The notes beneath the pieces are model-generated. The model was given only the letters and a program-made list of their open reading frames with translations. It was not told where the DNA came from and did not search any database. Positions 1 through 6,697 of a stretch of 64,000 nt of DNA are shown here, one piece after another. The translations under genes were made by a program, and so were the position numbers. How positions within the stretch are numbered: the first letter of the stretch is position 1; every line of letters begins with the position of its first letter. Source of the DNA: JBGVMW01 sp045125095 (GTDB taxonomy: Bacteria; Bacillota; Clostridia; Lachnospirales; Lachnospiraceae); contig JBGVMW010000299.1 of assembly GCA_045125095.1 (NCBI GenBank), forward strand, positions 1 through 64,000. Direction: 5' to 3'.

Positions 1-139
1 AAAGTGTATCCGTTGGCAAAGCCAAAGATATATGTTAAGTTGTTCTAGAAATGAATGTTATTATGAGGAGCCGTATGCGGGAAAGCCGCACGTACGGTTC
101 TGTGAGGGGCTAGTGTTGTGAGGCATTAGTCTACTCGAC
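1..139 (+). mobile_element. 3' end of a group II intron (domains V and VI)
   Basis: Positions 68-100 fold into the short hairpin typical of bacterial group II intron domain V: a GAGCCG start, a GAAA tetraloop-bearing upper stem (GCGG-GAAA-GCCGC) and a closing CGGTTC. A second hairpin at about 101-136, with a bulged region, fits domain VI. The intron should end near CTACTCGAC, about base 139. The catalytic upstream part and any reverse transcriptase lie outside the window, so intactness cannot be judged. The intron would be read on the plus strand. Confidence is high for the identity and moderate for the exact 3' splice point. Confidence 0.85.
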
Positions 140-155
140 TGTACCGCTTATGCAT

Positions 156-199
156 TACTCTCCCACGACCAGATTTCCGTTGATCGTGAGAGTACTTTT
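156..199 (+). terminator. Hairpin in the 3' exon just downstream of the intron
   Basis: TACTCTC(c)CACGA at 156-168 pairs with TCGTGAGAGTA at 184-194, with one bulged C, and is followed by CTTTTA. It looks like an intrinsic terminator. Some group II intron classes are known to insert next to such hairpins. From here to base 394 I see no gene on the plus strand; the long minus-strand reading frame over 205-738 is judged to be chance. Confidence 0.5.
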
Positions 200-394
200 A
201 TGCCTTAATAGCAGCTAGCCTTACAGCTACCATGATACAAAAGATTCCGTCCTGCTGAAAAAATAATCCACCAGCTTAGCACATTAATATATACTGGAAT
301 CAGTGAAAGAATTAATATCGACAACGTAACACTGATAACGCAAAGAGTTACTGACACATCCTTTATTAGATGGAAATTTAAGGAAGGCAATGAG

Positions 395-838
395 ATGAGG
401 GTTAAATTACGGGAAGTACTGGAGGATCGTGAGGGTGCCGGGATGGAGACAGAATATACAAAAGAACAACTATTAGAACAGGCAATAAACTTTGAACTGA
501 GAAAATGTTCCAGACTTCGAAAGGCTACGCTGATAGACAGGATTGTTGAATGTTTCTGTAATGAGGATATGCTTAGAAGTAGATTAACATGTTTGACAAA
601 GGAGCCAACGGACAGATTCTGTGTATTTGAAGAGATAGCTGAGATTTTTAGTAAGATTGATGATGAAGCATTTAGGATAAAACAAAACAAAAAAGATTGG
701 AAGAACAGAAAAATTATTATTGAATTTTCAAGGCACACAGGTATTTATCCAACTGCGAAGTTTGAGTTTGTAATTCAAAAATGGTATATTCTATTTCGTT
801 TTGGTAGTATTATTGGGGAAATCTTGGAAACGGAGTAG
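395..838 (+). CDS. Hypothetical protein, 147 aa, charged and helical
   Basis: The ATG at 395 follows a good ribosome binding site (AAGGAAGG, about 8 nt away). I do not recognise the family. Residues about 17-100 are rich in charged residues and Leu and predict as helical; a stretch around LRKATLIDRIVE is loosely reminiscent of SAP or Rho-N helix-extended-helix folds, but this is only an impression. The last 35 residues are more hydrophobic and different in composition, so the end may be a deletion junction or read-through into non-homologous sequence. It ends 7 nt before the broken amidohydrolase, on the same strand. Confidence 0.5.
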   Translation: MRVKLREVLEDREGAGMETEYTKEQLLEQAINFELRKCSRLRKATLIDRIVECFCNEDMLRSRLTCLTKEPTDRFCVFEEIAEIFSKIDDEAFRIKQNKKDWKNRKIIIEFSRHTGIYPTAKFEFVIQKWYILFRFGSIIGEILETE

Positions 839-845
839 TACGAGT

Positions 846-1457
846 ATGGTAATCAAAAATGGTAAAATTTTTACTATGGAAGAGAAGCAGATAGAATGTG
901 GATATGTGCGTACAAAGGGAAAGCGAATTGAAGAAGTAGGATCGATGTCGTCTTTTAAGTACAAAGAAGACGGTGAGAGAGTATTGGATGTGAATGGTGC
1001 CTGGGTGTTGCCGGGATTAATTGAATCTCACGCTCATATAGGAATTACAGAAGAGAAGTGGGGAATAATAGGGGATGATAGTAATGAAGAAACGACACCC
1101 GTAACGGCATCCCTTCGTGCAATAGATGCGGTGAATCCGATGGACCCCGCTTTTCACGATGCCATTGAAGCAGGAATTTTGTTTTCCATTACCACAGATC
1201 ATCCTGTTGCGTTGATTCAGACCCTTCCTCTTTGTGCAGGTCTCGCAGTTAAATATGGACTGCCTGTGGAGGAAGGCTTGAAAGCCATAACTATTAACGC
1301 AGCACGTATTTGCAGGGTGGATGACAGAGTAGGAAGCCTGAAAAAAGGGAAAGATGCGGACATTGTAGTTTTTTCGGGAAATCCAATGGAGGTGTTTACC
1401 CAGACGTTGTGTACGATAATAGATGGAGAAATTATCTATGAGAATTTCACGAAATAA
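846..1457 (+). pseudogene. Amidohydrolase (imidazolonepropionase-like) with in-frame loss of the barrel core
   Basis: The N-terminus (VIKNGKIFTM, then LPGLIESHAHIG with the metal-binding HxH) and the C-terminus (ITTDHPV, AGLAVKYGL, ITINAARICRV, GSLKKGKDADIVVF) are clear amidohydrolase ends. Family members are about 380 residues; this frame encodes about 203. After AFHDAIEAGI (near base 1180) it jumps directly to FSITTDHPV. The middle of the TIM barrel, with the catalytic lysine, histidines and much of the active site, is gone, yet the frame stays open. The protein cannot be an active hydrolase. GGAG upstream of 846 is a weak ribosome binding site. It could in principle still be translated. 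Confidence 0.8.
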
Positions 1458-1578
1458 CTTCCACAAATGATAAGAAAAAAGTTCTGCTTATTGAGTAATA
1501 GTATAATGTATTTGTAGCAGAGGTATATATATTACAATATTAGAATAATTTTAATTTTAAATAAATTTTAAAAAACTA

Positions 1579-1607
1579 TTGATTATTATTCTCATTTATG
1601 CCATACT
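1579..1607 (+). promoter_or_regulatory. Promoter of the desulfoferrodoxin gene with PerR/Fur-like box
   Basis: A -35 TTGATT (1579-1584) and a -10 CATACT (1602-1607) are 17 bp apart. Overlapping the -35 is a 7-1-7 inverted repeat, TGATTAT-T-ATTCTCA (1580-1594), one mismatch per half-site from the Fur-type TGATAAT-N-ATTATCA. A Fur/PerR repressor bound here would block RNA polymerase. A PerR-like gene lies at 42946 in this window. The box was assigned by eye. Confidence 0.6.
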
Positions 1608-1638
1608 AGAGTCATAGAAAAAAGAAAGGTGGTATTTT

Positions 1639-2013
1639 ATGAGTCAGAAATTTTATAAATGTGAGCATTGTGGAAATATTGTGGAGGTCATCAATGATGC
1701 AGGTGTACCGATTTTATGCTGCGGAGAGAAGATGAAAGAATTGATAGCAGGAGAGTCCGATGGAGCAGCTGAGAAACACGTTCCAGAATACAAAGTCGAA
1801 GGCAATGTAGTTACTGTAAATATTGGTTCTGTGGACCATCCGATGGTGGAAGAGCATTGGATCCAGTGGGTATCTTTAGAGTCAAAAGAAGGTATTCAGA
1901 GAAAACACTTGAAACCAGGTCAGGCTCCAAATGTTTCCTTCGTACTGAGTGAGGGGGATGAGGTCGTTGCAGTTTATGCATACTGCAACCTGCATGGTTT
2001 ATGGAAGGCTTAA
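1639..2013 (+). CDS. dfx: Desulfoferrodoxin / superoxide reductase
   Basis: This 124-aa protein has the two-domain layout of desulfoferrodoxin. An N-terminal desulforedoxin domain (about 1-37) has CEHCG and CCG cysteine pairs for the Fe(SCys)4 centre. A superoxide reductase domain carries HVPEY, DHPMVEEHWIQW and CNLHG, supplying the His and Cys ligands of the catalytic iron. It reduces superoxide to peroxide in the cytoplasm without producing oxygen, as in strict anaerobes. AAAGAAAGGTGG precedes the ATG. The gene is monocistronic, between a PerR/Fur-like promoter and a strong terminator. All expected ligands are present. Confidence 0.96.
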   Translation: MSQKFYKCEHCGNIVEVINDAGVPILCCGEKMKELIAGESDGAAEKHVPEYKVEGNVVTVNIGSVDHPMVEEHWIQWVSLESKEGIQRKHLKPGQAPNVSFVLSEGDEVVAVYAYCNLHGLWKA

Positions 2014-2029
2014 TTTTAACAGTGTAAAT

Positions 2030-2077
2030 GAAATCCCAAGACCTGGCAAAATTGCAGGTTTTGGGATTTCATTATTT
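2030..2077 (+). terminator. Intrinsic terminator after dfx
   Basis: GAAATCCCAAgACCTG (2030-2045) pairs with CAGGTTTTGGGATTTC (2055-2070) and is followed by ATTATTT. The near-perfect 15-bp stem probably ends dfx and may also stop the converging gene at 2143. Confidence 0.8.
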
Positions 2078-2142
2078 CATAACATATTTCTCTTGGCTAT
2101 CTACTTTACATACGCAACAAGCAATTGTACCTGTTTTCATAT

Positions 2143-3021
2143 TTATACTTGCGGCAATGATAATTTCATATATGCTGCCATCCGTTCAGCAAATGCATCT
2201 TCTGTAGGTTTATTTTTCACAAAATCAAAATCAGACCAGATACGTTCTTTCTCTTTCTGTATCCCTTGATTATGTTCAATAGATGTGTCTAGGGTTCTGA
2301 TATAATAATCAGCAAAAAGTCCATTTGGGACAAAATTACAGCTTAGCTCATCCATATCATCGCCGACAACAAGTTTACTTAAATCATCTAACATCATAGT
2401 CAGATTGTATGTACCGAAATCGCTCTCTAAATCAGTAACTACAAAGTCAGCTCCTCCGTCTATGTTTACTTTATGACAGTTATTCATGCTGTCAATGGAA
2501 TTAAATATATCGTCTAATTCATCGCCAAAAGAAAATAGAAAATCTTCATCAACGGCTTCCTGATGCCCATAAATTCCTTTTGTCAGCATATTTAGTACAG
2601 TTTCATATTGTGCTAATACACCAAAAGCCGGAAACATAGAAAATTTATGAAATAGCGTAGTACATCTTGCTAATGTGAGCAAATTCCACTGGGCTAACTG
2701 GAGAATATTGAGTGTTTTTGCTTTTTCGTCCACTTCTTTACGAATAAGCTCAGTAATGGGTGGGTGTTCTATTTGCAGTTCACAGGTCCATTGCGTTGCT
2801 AGATCATCTTTTTTTGCATATTTTTCATAAAGATCATCATCGCCACCAACCAGAGAGTCAAAACGCTCCAGATAGTAAATTGCTTTTTCTAAGTTTCCCT
2901 GCTTTTTGTAGGCTTTGCCAATTTTAAAATATTGTTTGGCAACTTTTTTAAAGTTCCCCTTTTTTTGTGCAGCTTCCAGAGTTTTTAATTTTGAGGATAT
3001 TGAATTAATTTTCCAAATCAT
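2143..3021 (-). CDS. Hypothetical protein with an N-terminal TPR-like repeat
   Basis: I start at 3021 (MIWKINSIS), where AGAAAGGAATC gives a ribosome binding site, rather than at the ATG 117 nt further upstream. The 292-residue protein has helical pairs at about residues 10-50 (AAQKKGNFKKVAKQYFKIGKAYKKQGNLEKAIYYLERF), the pattern of a tetratricopeptide repeat. The rest is acidic and unrecognised, with no signal peptide or membrane segment. It is cytoplasmic and may bind a partner through its TPR. It converges on dfx and diverges from the broken MATE gene. The specific function is unknown. Confidence 0.6.
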   Translation of the reverse strand: MIWKINSISSKLKTLEAAQKKGNFKKVAKQYFKIGKAYKKQGNLEKAIYYLERFDSLVGGDDDLYEKYAKKDDLATQWTCELQIEHPPITELIRKEVDEKAKTLNILQLAQWNLLTLARCTTLFHKFSMFPAFGVLAQYETVLNMLTKGIYGHQEAVDEDFLFSFGDELDDIFNSIDSMNNCHKVNIDGGADFVVTDLESDFGTYNLTMMLDDLSKLVVGDDMDELSCNFVPNGLFADYYIRTLDTSIEHNQGIQKEKERIWSDFDFVKNKPTEDAFAERMAAYMKLSLPQV

Positions 3022-3138
3022 ATGATAGATTCCTTTCTGATGCTTTTTCGTTGAATTGCATATTGCTTTTTCTATCCAAAAGCATATAATACAATTTGGC
3101 ACAGGATACAGAGTAACACAAAAGAATCGAGGTTTCAA

Positions 3139-3708
3139 ATGCTTTTTACCAACAAAGATATTAGAAAATTAATCATCCCATTAATTATCGAACAGTTTCT
3201 AACGGTATTAGTGGGAATGGCAGACACGATTATGGTGTCCCAGGTAGGAGAAGCAGCAATTTCTGCGGTATAGTTAGTCGATACCGTAAATGTACTGCTA
3301 ATCAATGTTTTTGCGGCTCTGGCAAATGGTGGAGCTGTAGTTGCAGGCCAGTTTTTAGGCCATAAGAATCGAAGCGAGTCCTGTAAAGTGGCAAATCAGC
3401 TGTTAATATTTGCTACAATATGTTCCACAGTTGTAATGACCATTATCATAGCATTTCATAATATGGTACTGCATGGAGCCTTTGGAGAAGTCAGCGAAGA
3501 TGTGATGAGCGCAGCCAACGATGTAAAATTCTGCATGGTGGTATCCATCATTTCCATGTGGGCAGTGCGAATTGCACCAAGCTACATGTTGGCAGGAAAT
3601 TTAGGATTTGGTGTAAAAGGAGTATGGATTGCCATGATATTAGACTGGTGTGCAAGGTCTGTAATTTTTACCGTTCATTATAAGAGAGAGAAATGGATTC
3701 CGAAGTAG
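3139..3708 (+). pseudogene. MATE efflux transporter remnant (nonsense codon plus internal deletion)
   Basis: From ATG 3139 the product starts as a MATE protein (LIIPLIIEQFLTVLVGMADTIMVS) but meets an in-frame TAG at 3271 (codon 45), where the family has an ordinary residue. The frame then continues with typical MATE sequence (DTVNVLLINVFAALANGGAVVAGQ) for about 75 codons. After GEVSEDVMSAA it skips to the C-terminal helices (VVSIISMWAVRIAPSYMLAG, GFGVKGVWIAMILDW). About 190 codons remain of about 450. Both lesions rule out transport. An intact MATE gene lies at 41516. Confidence 0.85.
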
Positions 3709-3755
3709 TATAATAAAAATTATCAAGCGAAAAACAACAAAGGGGGAAATGTAAC

Positions 3756-4448
3756 ATGCACTACAACTGCTTAATCGTAGACGATGAAACAGATTTATCC
3801 AAAATGACCTGTGAGTATTTTGAAATGTTTGACATAAGCTGCTCCTATGTGGAAAGTGCAGCAGACTGCATGGAATTTTTAAAAATCCATGCAGTGGACA
3901 TACTGCTGTTAGACATTAATTTATCCAAAGAAAGCGGCTTTGACTTATGCAAAAAAATCAGACAGGATTACAATCTCCCAATTTTATTTATCAGCGCAAG
4001 ACAAAGCGATGATGATGTGCTGATTGCCTTGAACATTGGGGGAGATGATTACATAAAAAAACCATATACATTAAGTGTATTGTTAGCAAAAGTCAAAGTG
4101 ATTTTAAAGAGAATAGAACAGACAAAGCTTGTGAAAACAGAAGTTTCTCCCTGTGGAATACAGCTTTTAGAAGAAAAATTAAGCGTATCCATAAAAGGAA
4201 AGGAAATCCCATTGAAAGCAAAGGAGTTTGCTTTGTTAAAATGCTTATTTGAACATAGAAATTCCATTGTGACTAAGGAAACACTTTTTGAAAAAGTATG
4301 GGGAGATTCCTTTTACAGTGACGGAACCTTAAATGTGCACATCCGAAAGCTTCGGGAAAAATTAGAGGACAATCCCAACGAACCAAAGCTGATAAAAACC
4401 ATATGGGGAACTGGTTATATATTAGTATACGAACCGGCTGATATTTAG
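3756..4448 (+). CDS. OmpR-family response regulator (BceR-like)
   Basis: This 230-aa protein has a receiver domain (1-115) with acidic pocket D9-D10, phospho-acceptor D53 (LLLDIN), switch S80 and K102. A winged-helix DNA-binding domain (about 130-225) contains EFALLKCLF and the recognition region NVHIRKLREKL. It should be phosphorylated by the histidine kinase 10 nt downstream and activate the ABC exporter at 5940. A strong ribosome binding site (AAAGGGGG) precedes the start. By analogy with Bce/Vra modules the inducer is probably a cell-wall-active peptide antibiotic; this is an inference from gene order. Confidence 0.9.
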   Translation: MHYNCLIVDDETDLSKMTCEYFEMFDISCSYVESAADCMEFLKIHAVDILLLDINLSKESGFDLCKKIRQDYNLPILFISARQSDDDVLIALNIGGDDYIKKPYTLSVLLAKVKVILKRIEQTKLVKTEVSPCGIQLLEEKLSVSIKGKEIPLKAKEFALLKCLFEHRNSIVTKETLFEKVWGDSFYSDGTLNVHIRKLREKLEDNPNEPKLIKTIWGTGYILVYEPADI

Positions 4449-4458
4449 AGGATAAGCA

Positions 4459-5694
4459 ATGAAAATACGGTACTTCTTATTAGGATATACAGCATGTATG
4501 CTGTTTATTTTTCTCTGTCTCTACACTTCATTTTCCGACCAGCCATCTGACAAGAGGGATATGGTATACTATAATGAGCAGTGTATACTGGTATCAGAGG
4601 AATTAAGTAAAGGCAGAGAGTTAGATGAAATTGAGAAACAATATGGATGCCAGATTCTTCTTCGCACAGACTCAGAATATAAAATAAAATTACAAAATAC
4701 ATTGCAAAAAGAAGCATTAGTGCTGGATTATTTTGAAGGAGAAAATTTAGCCGGAAAAATTATCTGGAATGAAGAAGAACAGCATTATGAGAGAATGGAA
4801 AGACAGTTAACCACACAGACCATAATTATCTGGGGCATGGTGGCTTTGATGGGATATCTTTTCATAGGATTCCTTTATCTCAAATTAATTCGTCCATTCA
4901 AAAATTTAGAGAAGTTTTCTATGCAGGTTGCAAAGGGAAATTTAGATTTTCCACTGCCGGCAAGAAAACATGATTATTTTGGTGCATTTACAGAAAGCTT
5001 TGATTTGATGCGTGAAGAATTAAAGAGGGCAAGGGAAAGTGAGTACAAGGCAAACCAAAGCAAAAAGGAGCTAATGGCTGAACTATCCCACGATATCAAG
5101 ACGCCAATTGCCACCATACAGGCAACTTGCGAAGTGATACAGATAAAAGAAAAAAATCCTGACACATTGGACAAGGTTGCAGTCATTGACGGAAAAGCAA
5201 AAATGATTCACAAGCTAATAGATAATTTATTCCATGCTACGTTAGAGGAATTAGAAGCTTTAAAGGTAGAGCCAGTGGAGGAAAGTTCTCTCCTTCTTAT
5301 GAATATGTTTTCTGAGATGGCATATTATGGCGAAATGAGGGTAATGGAAACAGTGCCAGAGTGCCTTGTGTATATGGATAAGTTAAGGCTTGAGCAGGTA
5401 ATTGATAACTGCTTAAACAATGCCTGGAAATATGCCGGTACACCTGTGGAGGTTCATTTCACAGAGCAGACAGATGGCATTCAGATTAAGATAAAAGATG
5501 AAGGCCCGGGGGTTCCATCGGAGGAGCTTCCGCTTATATTAGAAAAGTTTTACAGAGGCAGCAACGCCCAGGGCAAAGTCGGCTCCGGTCTTGGACTTTA
5601 TCTGGCAAAAACCTTTATGGAGCAAATGAAGGGAGATATGGAATACTATAATGAGAATGGTTTTGTGGTGCAGTTATTTTTAAGAAAAGTATAA
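4459..5694 (+). CDS. Sensor histidine kinase (partner of the regulator at 3756)
   Basis: The 411-aa protein has TM1 at about residues 5-25, a short extracytoplasmic stretch of about 85 residues, TM2 at about 115-138 and a HAMP linker (about 140-190). The H-box ELSHDIKTP has its phosphoacceptor at H211. A C-terminal ATPase shows the N-box (NCLNNAWKYA), G1 (DEGPGVP) and G2 (GSGLGLYL). It sits at the membrane and phosphorylates the upstream response regulator. The extracytoplasmic part is larger than in classical intramembrane BceS kinases, so it may sense directly and not only through the transporter. Confidence 0.92.
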   Translation: MKIRYFLLGYTACMLFIFLCLYTSFSDQPSDKRDMVYYNEQCILVSEELSKGRELDEIEKQYGCQILLRTDSEYKIKLQNTLQKEALVLDYFEGENLAGKIIWNEEEQHYERMERQLTTQTIIIWGMVALMGYLFIGFLYLKLIRPFKNLEKFSMQVAKGNLDFPLPARKHDYFGAFTESFDLMREELKRARESEYKANQSKKELMAELSHDIKTPIATIQATCEVIQIKEKNPDTLDKVAVIDGKAKMIHKLIDNLFHATLEELEALKVEPVEESSLLLMNMFSEMAYYGEMRVMETVPECLVYMDKLRLEQVIDNCLNNAWKYAGTPVEVHFTEQTDGIQIKIKDEGPGVPSEELPLILEKFYRGSNAQGKVGSGLGLYLAKTFMEQMKGDMEYYNENGFVVQLFLRKV

Positions 5695-5766
5695 AATATT
5701 ATGAATGCAATTCATAATAACAATGGTAACCTATGAGGGCACGGAATAGTTACAAATAATTACAGA

Positions 5767-5822
5767 TAAGAATTAGTTAAGAATTAGACAGGAATCAGAT
5801 TAAGACTTTTGAAAGATATACT
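5767..5822 (+). promoter_or_regulatory. Promoter of the ABC exporter with tandem response-regulator repeats
   Basis: Two exact 10-bp direct repeats, TAAGAATTAG at 5767-5776 and 5778-5787, lie 11 bp (one helical turn) apart. That is the arrangement bound by dimers of OmpR-family regulators. They lie just upstream of a poor -35 region and a -10 TATACT (5817-5822), as expected of an activator-dependent promoter. The likely ligand is the phosphorylated regulator encoded at 3756. Confidence 0.6.
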
Positions 5823-5833
5823 GGTAGAATAAG

Positions 5834-5864
5834 GGATGTGAGGAGAAATCCAACATCCTTTTTT
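5834..5864 (+). terminator. Small hairpin with T6 between promoter and ABC operon
   Basis: GGATGT (5834-5839) pairs with ACATCC (5853-5858) and is followed directly by TTTTTT. It lies downstream of the TATACT promoter and about 75 bp before the ABC gene, so it would act as a leader attenuator or limit leak-through. The stem is only 6 bp with a 13-nt loop, so it is a weak terminator. Confidence 0.45.
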
Positions 5865-5939
5865 GATGTATACTGCACAGAACAAGAGTCTTGCAGTCAG
5901 AATTTTCTATAATGCAGAATTGATTAGGAGGAAATGCAA

Positions 5940-6695
5940 ATGAGTGATATTTTAACAGCAAAAGATTTATGCAAAACTTTTTCTAATGAAAGCGTGCAGC
6001 AGCACGTATTAAAGAATTTAAATCTCTCCATTAAGAAGGGAGATTTCACCGTAATTATGGGAAGTTCCGGTTCTGGAAAAAGTACCCTTCTCTATGCATT
6101 GTCCGGCATGGACAGGCCAACGCTGGGAAGTATTTCTTACCACGGTGAGGAAATTTCAAAATACAGCAATGACAAGTTAGCCATATTCCGCAGAAAACAT
6201 TGTGGATTTGTGTTTCAGCAAAATTATCTGAACGATTCTATGAGTGTGCTTGACAATATTATGATTTGCGGATTGTTAGCAACGAAAGATAGAAAAGTAC
6301 TTGTTGAAAAGGCAAAGAAATTATTACTGCAGGTGGGAATTTCCGAACAGACTTTCCGAAAATTTCCTACCCAGTTATCAGGAGGAGAGCAGCAGCGCGT
6401 GGCGGTGGTTCGTGGAATAATCAATGAACCGGAAATCCTTTTCGCCGATGAACCGACAGGCGCCTTAAATTCCCAGAATACAGAAAATGTATTAAATGTA
6501 CTGACGGAACTAAATCAAAAAGGTCAAAGTATTGTTATGGTAACTCATGATATGAAATCTGCCAGACGCGCCAATCGCATCCTTTATTTACAGGATGGTG
6601 TAATTACCGGAGAATTAAGCCTTGGTACTTATAAAAGTGGGGATAAAGAAAGGCATGAAAAGCTTCGCCATTTCTTAGAGGAAATGGGGTGGTAA
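5940..6695 (+). CDS. ABC exporter ATPase (BceA/MacB type)
   Basis: I take ATG 5940 as start: AGGAGG at 5926-5931 is 8 nt away, but only 2 nt from the earlier ATG at 5934. The 251-aa protein has Walker A (GSSGSGKST), Q-loop (FVFQQNYL), signature (LSGGEQQRVA), Walker B (ILFADEPTGAL) and switch His (VTHD). It belongs to the LolD/MacB/BceA family that drives FtsX-type permeases by mechanotransmission. It overlaps the start region of the permease. With the two-component system it forms a probable peptide-antibiotic detoxification module. Confidence 0.93.
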   Translation: MSDILTAKDLCKTFSNESVQQHVLKNLNLSIKKGDFTVIMGSSGSGKSTLLYALSGMDRPTLGSISYHGEEISKYSNDKLAIFRRKHCGFVFQQNYLNDSMSVLDNIMICGLLATKDRKVLVEKAKKLLLQVGISEQTFRKFPTQLSGGEQQRVAVVRGIINEPEILFADEPTGALNSQNTENVLNVLTELNQKGQSIVMVTHDMKSARRANRILYLQDGVITGELSLGTYKSGDKERHEKLRHFLEEMGW

Positions 6696-6697
6696 AT

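Noticed and set aside
205..738. 177-codon minus-strand frame rich in Ser, Leu and Phe
   Set aside because: It is the antisense of the plus-strand hypothetical at 395-838, has low-complexity composition and no ribosome binding site.
1017..1466. 149-codon minus-strand frame
   Set aside because: It is antisense to the amidohydrolase remnant, whose plus-strand frame has clear family motifs.
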